64,000 bases of DNA, taken from positions 18,228,001 through 18,292,000 of the forward strand of contig OZ316895.1 in assembly GCA_973895155.1 (NCBI GenBank), written 5' to 3'. The position numbers and the translations under genes are program-made. The DNA is from Marsupella aquatica. Taxonomy: Eukaryota; Marchantiophyta. This document shows positions 1 to 10,329 of this stretch, piece after piece. The notes below the pieces were generated by a model. It saw only the letters and a program-made list of their open reading frames with translations. It ran no database searches and was not told the DNA's origin. Within the stretch, counting starts at the first letter, position 1. The number at the start of each line of letters is the position of its first letter.

Positions 1-1
1 T

Positions 2-858
2 ATTGCAACCATAGATGCGATCCAACAGGCCGGGCTAAGTACAAAAGTCGGTACAACGGAGGTCTTACTCGAGCCCGGGTCTCCCAAAGACCCACCGGTG
101 GCTATTCCGGAGAACCAGACATTGCTGCAGGAGGACACTCCAGCCCCTTCCAACATTACGTCCCCACGGCTGGATGTCACTGCCCCGGCCCCCGCGCGTG
201 TTGACGTCTGCCCTGCCCAACTCCGGACAGACACAACCTGGACCACCTGGAACTCTTCGTACCGGGTACATTTCTAAACGGGCTTCTGGGAGATTTCTCT
301 CATCAAATTGCTCGGGATATCGGGGAGTTCATGGCCTGGAAGGTAGCCTGTTTCTTCAATCAGGAGTTAGTTGCCGCAGTAAAGGCAGGTCGGGCCCAGT
401 CGGAGGCCCTTCAGAGGATAGAGCGGTACCGGGTGGAGTCCGTATACTTAAAGAACGAAGTTGCGGCTCAAGAGGCTGAGTTTTTGCAACTACGATCCAA
501 AGTTGTAGCCACCGATGATTTGTTAGCAAAGGCGCACGCCCTTACCGCCCTAGCCGAGCAGGCCAAAGCTGGGAATGAGGCCGAGATTGCACGACTCCGG
601 AACCAGATTGACAGTTTGAAGAATCAAACTGTCATCTGGCACAAGGACCTGGAGGAGGCCGAAGAATGGGCCCAGCGGGACACTACGGAGATAGCCACGC
701 TACAGGCCAAAGTGGCACGGCTCCAAACTGAAGCCGAGAAGCAGGACCAGCTGGCGGGCAAGCTGACGAGCGACGCCCATCAGCTGGAGGAGGCATGCCA
801 GGAGGCAGCGGAGGAGACAGACGCGGCGAAGCGAGAGAATGAATCTCTGCTGGACTAG
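2..858 (+). pseudogene. Coiled-coil C-terminal part of a giant-LTR-type retroelement protein, 5' truncated
   Basis: An open frame enters from the left edge and reads a proline/threonine-rich linker. Around 240 it must shift frame to continue into the frame that holds the ATG at 331. From there about 175 residues are strongly heptad-like and rich in Glu, Lys, Gln and Ala, so a long coiled coil is expected; the stop is at 856-858. No enzyme motif is visible. The organisation (linker, coiled coil, stop, then about 800 bp of LTR-like sequence with a TTCCGGCGGCGGAA dyad) mirrors the coiled-coil end of the protein encoded inside the giant LTRs at 6822-11404 and 45183-48770, but the residues have diverged, so this is probably a related family. 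The frameshift and missing 5' end mark a dead copy. Its function is unknown. Confidence 0.5.
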
Positions 859-1740
859 GTCCAGCTCCTCAAGGCGGACAACGACAGACTTCGTAAGCAG
901 CGGGATGGCCGCTCCCACTCGGGTGGCTTTGGCAAACGTGCCAGGCATTAGCGGCGGAGTAGGAATAGAATAGGGTTAGGAGTAGCTAAGTTAGGCTATT
1001 GGGACAGGCACCTGCCTTAGTTACAGCAGCACTACCATGTTGTCTAGCCTGCGTAGATTAGGATCTTCTAATAAGACACAGCCGTTTTTTGGCCTGACAA
1101 TCAGATTAGTTAGGACCTAAGTCAGCAAATCTTCGGGCGGGAGGACACTCCGTTCCTCAGCCCTTAGTATTTAGCGCACCCCTCGATAGAGGCAGGGGGT
1201 TTTAGTCTCAGAGTTGGACATCCGTGGTATGTGCGGGGAGTCTCGACCTTTGGGAGTGAAAGAGTACCAAGGGGAGGGGGTAGGACTAAGCTCGTCGGGT
1301 GAGTGCGGAGCCGGGCTCCGTTGTAGTATACTCTCTCGGCCTTGAACCTATTCATTCCGGAGCTATCGGGTCAACCAAGTGTACGCACATGTCCCCTATG
1401 TAGTAAAATCCTTTCCCATTATTTCCTTCGTGTAAATCAAGATTGTATGCTTGTGCGCGTGTATGTGTGTGTGAATCTCGTGTATAGGTGACAACGCCGG
1501 GCCGAACGCACTACCCGAGTCGTGCACGGGGTGCAGCTTGCAGGTATGTGGTTGCGAGCACGGGTTGAGGACCTGTATCATAGAATCCGGATCAAAGGCG
1601 GACAACACGAAGGCTTAGAAGTCCTTAAGCCGGGGTCGATCCTGTTATCGACTAAGGTATGTTCCGGCGGCGGAACACAAACCATACCTAGGAGATGTCC
1701 GTATCTAATAGTAGGCGCACTTAGCGCTAGTTTACGTGAA
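859..1740 (+). repeat. LTR-like non-coding tail of the same element
   Basis: No credible coding frame. The order of landmarks (coiled-coil stop, GT-rich stretch near 1457-1475, the dyad at 1662-1675 followed by an ACCATACCTA-type sequence) matches the 3' part of the giant LTR C at 11405-12100. I could not find its right end or a target duplication. Confidence 0.4.
1662..1675. promoter_or_regulatory. Conserved dyad TTCCGGCGGCGGAA (copy 1)
   Basis: Fourteen-base near-palindrome with TTCCG/CGGAA arms. The same 14 bases occur at the matching place in LTR C (12043-12056) and, on the minus strand, in LTRs A and B, although the surrounding sequence here is strongly diverged. The role is not known. 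Confidence 0.45.
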
Positions 1741-4057
1741 TTAGGTGCATTACGCTCTTCCCTCCCTGCCCGAACCCTCATATTTACGAAAGAGGTGCCC
1801 GTTTAAAGTTGAAGCCCGAGTTAAGGCCAAGGCTGATGACGTGACACATGCTCTATTCACATACCAACATGCACACACCTTATTAGGATTCATCACAGCA
1901 GCAATACATGAACAAGAACAAACTGAATTTTCATGAATGGTTTAGGTGTCATGCCGAGGGACAGTGCCTCTTGTGCACATCGACATGTCCCTCGCATGCC
2001 CGCTAGGTATGTAGTTAGGGCTAGTGTACTACTTGAGTTAGTGTCATGTTCTTGTAGCAAGTCTGGGCCTTTCTTGAAGCAAAACGTGCTTGTTAGTGTG
2101 ACGCCTTGACTTGATCTACTTAGGGTGTGTTTCTCTTTGTCGGTTTTCAATTCTTCTTGAATCGCTATTGACAGAGCTCAGACAGTGCTCGTCAATTCCG
2201 TACACGGGATTCACAGTGATTCGTTAAATGCTCCTGGCCGATCTTGGCATCCCGCCGGTTTTTGATTCAATTTCAGTACAATTGTTTCTCTTACGCCTTT
2301 TATTCAAGAAGAACTGTTGAGATAGCGGTGAAGGGAAGAAGATTGCTTGTGACGATTTTGACAATTTTTGGTGAAGCCATTGCAATTTCTTCAACGAACA
2401 TCGGAGCGATGGACTGAAAGTTATGAGTTTATGTTGTTATGTGTATACTTAAGTGTATACACATATCAATGCTCTCGACGGGGTCCGGAGTTCCCTTTCC
2501 GGTTGCATCCACAATGCCTTTGCTGCTTCCGATTGTCACTGCCAACCTGCTACCACGAATTGCTTCCGGCTGCTGCACAAGGCATTGCGTCTTCACTTGC
2601 ATTTTTGGCGACCTTTTGGGAGTTCGGGGCCCCCTTTTTCGTAGGTTTTTATGGCCATTTCCCGGCCACGGCTGCCGCGCGACTACCTTCGGACTGCCTT
2701 GGCCACCGACTACTTCTCGGCTGCATAGGGCCGTGCGCCAGTTTTTCTTTCGGCCCTTTCTTACTCCCTTTTCACCTCCGTCGCCTCGCCATTCCTTCCG
2801 CTTTGGTGTGCAGGCTGTGCATAGGGCATCGTGCCCTTGCCTTGCCCATTTCCTTTCTTCTTTTTCCCTCCGGTTTCAGCGTTAAAGCAGGGAAGGGGGA
2901 ATTCAATTAGACTCCCTCTCTTGGGAGTAGGTTCACCCGTGGCCAGGCAGGAGCGCAAGGAGAGGGCACGAGGCCCTATGAAGCATTAATTAAAGGGGGA
3001 GGGGTAGGGAGTACATACGACCCCTTTCCCTCAGGAGTCCTCCTGCAGGGCACGAAGCCCATCCAACAGCATTAAGGTGGGGAGGGGGAAGCTAAAGGAG
3101 GGCACAAGGCCCTATGAAGAAGTAAAGAGGGAGGGGGAGTTAACGTCGACCCCCTTTGGGAGTCTTTCTGCAGGGCACGGAGCCCACTGTTAGCATTAAA
3201 GAAGGGGGAGTACATACGACTCCCTTCTTGGGAGTCCTCCTGCCAGGCACGAGGCCCAAATTACAAGGCATTTACAAGGAGGGGAGTTTGGGAGCTCATG
3301 AGGAGGGTGTATGGCACGAAGCCCTATGCAAGGCTCGAGCAATTGAGGCCCATTTTTCTTTCCCCTCGCCTCCCTTTTGAGTTGTTTCTTCCGTTTCTTT
3401 CTCGCCTTTCTTGCCATCGATGACCTGCATAGGACACCGTGCCCCGATACCATGTCCCCACTTGGCCCGGTTTTCATTTCCTACCGACGCGCACCCTTGC
3501 TGCCAGTTTTTGGGACCACATTGGGGCCGACGTATACACTTTAAAGGGGCCCGATGTATACACTTAAGGGGGCCCCTATTCACGTTTTCAAGGGCCCATT
3601 CTTCCCAGATTTCTTTATTGCCACCACATGTCATCTACATAGACTTTGACAGTTTCTTGGCGCTTACACATTCTACACATTTCTGCCTCGCAATTGTTTG
3701 TTTCCCTTGTGGGTTTCATTTCCTAGCCTTGGGTTGCCACTCCTTTTTCTTGTCAGTTTCTTTCCCATCGGCACCCCAGGTGAGCATGTAGCATGTTAGC
3801 AGAGGAGCCAAGTCGTAGCAGCTCATCACCATCGACACCCTGGTACCACTTGCAGAGTGATCCACGACCGTTGGTGCCAATTTCATTGGAGTCTCGGCAA
3901 TTTTGACGACATCAGTAGATAGCAGCAACACCCACACCACGCAATCCTTTTGCAACATTTGGTGGTCGCTTCACCTCTACCCCAAAGCCTGCTATCGCTT
4001 CTTTACCCTTTACTCCATCTCCATCAGTGGTTGTCCCTGCTTCATCCAACATATAGC
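1741..4057. other. Non-coding region, probable decayed LTR or leader upstream of element D
   Basis: Open frames here are short or low-complexity shadows, including a 180-codon frame at 2368-2910 that is only an unbroken CT-rich stretch. No element ends, primer-binding site or target duplication could be recognised. The middle contains the hairpin repeats listed separately. The position directly upstream of a gag gene suggests LTR and leader sequence, but this is inference. Confidence 0.35.
2690..3450. repeat. Cluster of degenerate GGGCACGA.GCCC(TATG) hairpin repeats
   Basis: Roughly 100-120 bp units recur near 2890, 2990, 3110 and 3190. They contain a CTCCCTTCTTGGGAGT-like inverted repeat followed by a GGGCACGAGGCCC-like palindrome and CTATGAAG. 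Between about 2720 and 2840, and again near 3430, the same palindrome occurs in the opposite orientation as TGCATAGGGCATCGTGCCC. The copies are imperfect. The family resembles promoter or leader repeats of an LTR. Confidence 0.5.
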
Positions 4058-6704
4058 ATGGATGCCAGCCACTCATCTGGCCGCATTGAGCGTTTCAGCG
4101 GGCGGCCAGGCACTGTTTCTTTGCGTGAGTTCAAATCCACTTTCTACACTGTCGTTTACAAATTGGAGTTGAAGTACGACAATTTCACAAATGCATTTGC
4201 ATTTAAGCAGCTAGCCAGGTATGTGCACCATGAGGCTTTGGATGTGTATGAGCAACATTCTCAACAACTGCTTGCTGTCACCCAATTGCCTAACCCTGCC
4301 TATGCCAGTGCAATTGCGGCAGCCTCACAATTGGCCTTACAGAATGCCATTGTTGCCCATGTTGTTGCTCCTGCCACTTCCCCTCCTACTCTAGTTCCTA
4401 CCACTGCGCCAGTTACTCCCACTGTCTTGGCACAGGCTACATTAGGCATTTCTCCCACCATTGATTCTCCTGCCTTTGCTGATCCAGTGGCTGAGTTTTT
4501 CCAGGTTCTTGAATTGGATATCCCAATCAAGAGTGCTGACAAAATCATGCAGTTGGCCACCTTTGTGAGGCAGAGCGATGAAATATTGAAGATGATATAT
4601 TGCCGACTTCTCAAGCTGAAGGAGGACACCCAGAGCATCACTGACCTGGAAGCTGCTCATCGCTATCTTCGCGCATTGGAGGGCACACCAGCTCTCCATT
4701 CCCAAGTGTTGCAACAAGTATTCTCAGAGTTTGGAGACAGCACCCTGCTCAATGTCTATGACACTGCTGAGAAACTTGAGTTGGCCCATGCACATTATGA
4801 GGCCAGTATTGCGCATCCACCGTGATCCAGGTACCAGGCTGTTGCCCCTACACTGGCCACCCCTTCCCGTGTGCCACAGTATGGTTCCAAGACCAAGCCA
4901 GCCCATGTTGCTTTTATGCTGCCATCTTGCAACTACTGTGGTAACCCCAATCAAAAGGCTAATGAATGTGATATTGTTGTTGAGGACCTGTCTTGTGATT
5001 TTTGCGAGAAAGTGGGTCACTTGGAGGCAGTTTGTTTTGCCAAATTCCCAGAGAGGAAGCAACTACGACAACAGGCCCCTCATCCTGCTCCTGTTTCCAC
5101 TCCCCCACCAGCTAGGAGGGCTTCTATTGCCTCAGTTGCTCCTCCTTCCAGTGGCAAAGCACCCGGTGCCAACAAATTGCCCAAGCAGCAACAGAAGCAA
5201 CCAGCTCAGAAGGAGGCTCACAACGCACAGGCAACTCAACTCCAGTCTCTAACTCATGAGGTTGAGTCCCTACGTGCCCAACTTGCCAACATCAAAGGCA
5301 AGTCAACTGCCTCTGCTAGTCCTTCTCAACCGGCTGGTCACGTGCAACCCATCCCTGGCCCAGGCACCACTGATAGTTCAACACCTCTACCCCGCTCTTT
5401 CTATGGCTTGCCATTTGATGCTCATATGGGTGAGTGTGTGTTGTCCACTACTACACAGTCTGGCCTTACAGCAGAATTTTCAGATTCATTCTGCCCATCC
5501 TATTTTGCTTACCAACAAGCCAGTGCTACCTCCCGTACTGCTCCCACACGCCGCATTGTACAGGTTGATGGTCTTGCTACTGGTCCTATGACTAGAGCTA
5601 GGGGAGCTTGGGCTGTCATGCCCCAATCTTTTCAACCCCTCACGCTTGCTGAAGAGCGCACCTTGTTGGCGAGGGGGGAGGGAGTTGCAGCTACATCCAT
5701 TCCACCACCAGGTGCTACTGACATTTCACAGGGAGTTGTTTCTCCTGAGCTGCTTGAGCATTTCACCTCCGGTATGGCACAAAGGATTCTTACAACTCCA
5801 CTTTTCAGTTGCCACAATTTACAGTTGGATGCTAGAGCTATCATGAGAGTGCTAGAGGGCTCACTGCATTCTTCATCAGCCCCTATGCCACCGGTTTTGG
5901 AGGTCTAATCTCATGTACATGCTGGACTTTCTTCTTCTCCATTACATGCTTCCACTGGTTTGGCTATCCCAATACCAATTTCCAGTGGTAGAGATGACAG
6001 TATTGCTGCAGATTGTGTGACCAGAGCTACACTTGATTCTGGTCATGCTGCTCCATCTTTCCTGGCTATGTTGTTGAGTGGGAAGACCGTGGACACTAAC
6101 TCCCTTCACAAGGTACCTCATCATTTGCCAAAAGTGGTGCCTAGTGACAGGACTTTAGTTTCCACCACCATTGCCATTGTTGACAACAGGAATTCAGCAG
6201 TCAAGTTGGAGGGTCATACTCCTCAGGTGGTCATGCTAGACAGAGGTGCTCAACCAGTGATATTGGGCATTCAGTTTGCCAAGAAGATGGGATTGTTGAC
6301 TGATCATTTACAGCAATCCAAGTGGCACATTTGGACTGCTAGTGGCACTATGGAGGATGTGTTGGGTGAGAGTTCTACTTTACTCACTCTCACTTTTAAT
6401 GGAGGTACAGATCAGAAACTGCATTTCCCAGTCAGATGTTTGGTTACCAATGCCACTACGTATGATGTGCTCATTGGCCAGAAGACTTTGTTCCCACCAG
6501 GTTTTACCATTGACAACTGGCATGAGCATGCATACTATAGAGTTTATTGGCATACGTATGACTCACACTTGGGCTACATTCCACTTGATTTGCATGGTGC
6601 CCATACACCTATGGCTCACCACTGTGTGTTGAACGTAGTGCACACAGCTACCTATGTCAACCACCCATTGCAGGATTGGATTGAGGAGGATGATGATGAG
6701 GTGG
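4058..6704 (+). pseudogene. Gag-protease of gypsy-like element D, with two in-frame stops, cut by LTR C
   Basis: One frame runs from the ATG at 4058 to 6704, broken only by TGA at 4823-4825 and TAA at 5906-5908. Both stops are single C-to-T changes from CGA or CAA. The N-terminal ~255 residues look like a gag capsid domain. Two Cys clusters follow near 4930-5040; the second, CDFCEKVGHLEAVC, fits CX2CX4HX4C. A Pro/Gln-rich linker comes next. Near 6235 there is a retropepsin-like segment with LDRGAQPV, where Asp-Arg-Gly replaces the usual Asp-Thr/Ser-Gly, followed by a later VLIGQKTL. The acidic C-terminus is interrupted where LTR C begins, and the final TGA is formed partly by LTR sequence. 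No RT was found, so the rest lies outside or is lost. The class call is fair; the exact lineage is unknown. Confidence 0.65.
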
Positions 6705-6800
6705 TGTGATGCCTAGCCAGGAATCACTAGGCCAGTTTAAATGATAAAATAAGGAGTAAACCCTGGAAACACATTAGTATAGTAGCAAAAATATAGAAAA

Positions 6801-6807
6801 TATAAAT
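6801..6807 (+). promoter_or_regulatory. TATA-like box near the start of giant LTR C
   Basis: TATAAAT lies about 100 bp inside the LTR and about 20 bp before the first ATG of the internal reading frame (6822). The TATAAA core is kept in copy A (18403-18398, minus) and copy B (48790-48785, minus). If this is the real promoter, the LTR's long reading frame would lie downstream of the transcription start. Confidence 0.35.
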
Positions 6808-7715
6808 AATTAAGGGTGGCTATGGAACCCGAGTTGAGGCCGGAAGTAAAAACACCGGGGGAGGGAACACGATTAGGGTTAGGGCGCGCTAAGTGCCGGC
6901 GGCTATAGGTAACTAACAGGAAGGAAGACCAGTTAGGGAGGGGTAAGGATCGATCGCAAGGAATGGCGGCTCATTTGCAAGCACGAACTAAGCAGACGAC
7001 TACGGGAGGCCAACTACTGTCCGCTGCTCAGGCAAGCACTCGGGGTGGAAGCAGATACCGACAATCAACTCAAGAAGGGTATGAGCAACGTCAATCAAGC
7101 TGCTCATTTTTGGGGATGCCTATTAGAACGGGCAACTGAGTACATTGGGACCTACGAGGACAAAGAATCGGAGAGAGCCACTCGAGAACGGGAGGAGCTC
7201 GCTCGACTGTGGGAGCTACAGAAGTCTGCCTTCTTAGGAGGAGAACTCATTACGGCTGAATTCTTGTGGACACCTACTGCCGACGAACTCGACAATCTTC
7301 TGTTTTGTGAGAACAGAATAGTCGGCATCCGAGAGGCCATCAACCATTGCAACGACATACACTAGGAGTTTAAGGGTAGCACGGAGGGGTGGACAAAGGC
7401 AACCATGCTGGGAGAAACATCCACGGCAGCCGCTATGAAGAGGAAAGGGAACATCAATGAAGAGACCACCCCTGCAAAGAGAACAAGGTCGGCGGCACCA
7501 AGGAAGCCAGCAGAGCAAGGGAGCAGGAGGTAGGAAGAAGCCGAAGAAGAGGAGGTCGACCTCATCAATGTCGTTCCAGCAAGGGATGACACCTGGAAAG
7601 GCTGGGCGGCGACCCTCCCTGAGGAAGTGCAATTACACTTTGTACGCAAAGAGGATGCATGCTTTACGCCTATGCAGACTCGGAAGTACCAGGGCTTCAT
7701 GGCCGGATCCGGCTT

Positions 7716-8290
7716 GCACAAACTTTGGCATGAACCTAGCCCACGGCAGCAATACTACATGAGAGATGTGAACCCCATGAAGAAATATCGAGAACAAGAA
7801 TACTTATCTAGCACTATCTCAGTACAACTTAGACAACTTATTGCTCAGTATAGACTAAGCTCACACCACCTTGAAGTAGAACAAGGGAGATGGAAGGATA
7901 TTGACAGGAAAAAGAGGGTTTGTCAACTATGTGATAGCTCTAGTATAGAAAATGAATATCATGTATTCATTGCTTGCAAGTTTTATGAGGGGGTTAGGAT
8001 GGCATCTCAAATCTTGGTGAAAGATTTGTATGCATTGTTTGGTCTGCCCCCTCAGCAACTTGGAAGATATATCTTTGCGGTGGATAGGGAAAGGAGAATA
8101 GGTTTGGAAAATCTTTCAGGGCTCTCTAGGTCCATAGTTTCTTTGAGGACATAGTTGTCCTCTTCTGAGCAATCTCTTTTGGTTGCTCTTTTCTTTGATT
8201 GCATTGTACTTTACTTTTTGTGGCAACTCCTTTGACTTTCATGGTCCCGGAGCTTATAATACATTACCATTACCATTACCATTACCATAA
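7716..8290 (+). mobile_element. 5'-truncated LINE tail with (ATTACC)4 end, inserted in LTR C
   Basis: LTR copies A and B read straight through here, so the segment is an insertion. It encodes about 145 residues ending at 8154 with the C-terminal LINE pattern LSSHHLEVEQGRW, a Cys pair CQLC, then EYHVFIACKFY, a zinc-binding-like tail found after the RT of many LINEs. A short 3' UTR and four ATTACC units (8263-8286) follow, which looks like a microsatellite tail. It belongs to a different LINE family from LINE1 and LINE3. A clear target duplication is not visible, and about a dozen bases of LTR seem lost at the left edge. Confidence 0.6.
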
Positions 8291-10032
8291 AGTTACCATG
8301 GCTGAAGCCGAAGGTGTCGGATTCATACTTATTAGAATTCGTGGGATCTTGGGAGCCCGAGACCAATTCCACAAGGGTGTATGGGAAAGAATTCTATCTC
8401 ACTCCCCGAGTGATTGCCGAAGTGTTTGGCTTGCCAACGGGCAATAAGACCAAAGTAGATACCCGGAAGACCTTGCCAGACAAGGAATTCCGATCATTCC
8501 CAGGGCCATCAACGAAGAATGGCTTCTTTTGGAACACTTGCACCAACCCGCACATAGGAGAGATAATCGATTTCTTGCGGGTAACCATGCATTGCAACTT
8601 GCCGAGGCCAGAGATCGGCAAGGCACAGGTTTACCTGGCGGAGAGGCCAGACCGCAGCCGGGACTACAACGGATACCTCCTCACCCAATTGAAGAAAATC
8701 TTGAAGGAGGAACAACAGGTGATTGGCAAGGGAAACGTGTCCCGGCTTGGCTATCATATGCCGCTGTTGTGCCGGTATGCCCGAAGTCAGATATTCGCCC
8801 CAGTACTTCCCCTGCAGGCAAGAGCACTAGAGGAGGTTTCGGAACCGAGGCCGGCAATAGAGAAACCAACCCAGCCCAACAGTCCTACAATCGAACAGGT
8901 GTTTAGGCCGAGGAAGGAGGACTTGCCGATGTAGCAACCAGGCATGCAGAATCTGCTGAAATTGCTGGAGAAGGAAAGGAGGACGGCAATGGCAACGGGA
9001 CCGGTACGGAATACTGCTCCCAAAGTTGGCCTAAGCCACCTTACCAGGGAAAACCCCTTTACCAGGATCAAGGAGAGAAGGAGGCCGGAACACGAGTTGG
9101 GAGTCCGAATGTATGTAGGAGCCTCAAGTCCCGAAGCCGAGGAAAAGCAGCCCAAAGCTCCTGGTCGCGATAGGGAGAAGAAGAGATCAACGTGGAAGCC
9201 AAAGGAACCAGGACCCGTGATCTGTGAGGCCGTGTTCACGGCATAACCAGGAGAGCAGCAGGGGGAGCCGGTAGTCCAAACTGCAGAGGAGGCGGTAGAA
9301 GGCTACGAACATGATGACTCTGGCTATGGGTCAGACCATCATGTTCCAGGAGTAAGGACCTATGGCAGGTTCATCCCCACTCTTCCAAGAGTAGTTTGAG
9401 GGGACCCCACCCAACAGAGCAGCCCCGAGTCTCCCCCACCAGATGTCGCTCCCCTGAGCTTTGACGGCATAAAACAGATGGCACAAGAGTTTCAGGAGCG
9501 ACTCAGGGAGGAAGAGAAGGCAGCCCTGGCTAGGGAGAAAGATTTACCAGGGGGAGAATGGCCAGAGCACATCAGGCGGCTTGCAGAAAAACAAAGCAGT
9601 CCTCCAGCCACGATAGAAGAAATCCGCAAGGCGGCTTGGGAACAAACGCTGCAATGGTTGATGCTGATGACTTCTACTCACTCTGCCTATGCTAAAGAAA
9701 GAGCCATGGAGTACGGGGAGATGTGTGGGGAACTTGCACTCAGCATCTTTGGGGAGGAGTTGGAGCAGGGACCCTTTTTCCAGAGGGAGATGTTGGAGAA
9801 GCGTCGATTAGAAGAAGCGATGGCTTTGGAGAGAAGCAAGAAGGACAAGGTCATCCGTCGGCTTAGGGCAAGGGAAGCCGAGGTAGAAGACCTGAATGCG
9901 GCCAAGAAAGCCCAAAATGAGCTGCGGATTAAGCGGCATGAGCTAAACATCATGCAGGGGCAATTGGATACCGCGCAGTCTGATAATCAAATTATCAAGG
10001 ATAAACTGACTCGGACCCAAGGAGAGTTGGCC

Positions 10033-10329
10033 CTCGGGGGTTTCACTTCCACAAAAATGGCATATCGCGTGCGACGAATGATAGGGTCATTTTCTTGGTT
10101 CTAAGGGAAGACTTAAGAATTTTTGTAGAAGAACAATAGGACCTTTTAAATTCAATTTTGAGACTTATAAGAACGTTAGGGTCTTTTTAATCCAATTTTT
10201 AGAATATTCCAAGAATATTCCAACTTTATAGGGGTTAAAAAATTTTAAAAAATCTTACATTTTAGGGGGTCCGAGGCCTAAAAACGTCGCAGGCGATGGG
10301 GAGGTCCCCATATAGTGAGACCCCCGAGA
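10033..10329. mobile_element. Short non-autonomous inverted-repeat transposon (MITE-like)
   Basis: A 297-bp AT-rich segment absent from LTRs A and B. It starts CTCGGGGGTTTCACT and ends with the near-perfect inverted complement AGTGAGACCCCCGAG. It is flanked by AGTTGGCC (10025-10032) and AGTTGGCT (10330-10337), an 8-bp duplication with one mismatch; copies A and B have a single AGTTGGCC there. An 8-bp duplication suggests the hAT or a Mutator-like superfamily. It has no coding capacity. Confidence 0.75.

Noticed and set aside
2368-2910. 180-codon plus-strand protein
   Set aside because: CT-rich stretch lacking stops by composition, three overlapping frames open at once, Cys/Phe/Leu-rich without domains, and overlapping the hairpin repeats.
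8263-8286. Telomere-like or CRISPR-like tandem repeat (ATTACC)4
   Set aside because: Four 6-bp units directly after a LINE 3' UTR are best explained as the LINE's microsatellite tail.
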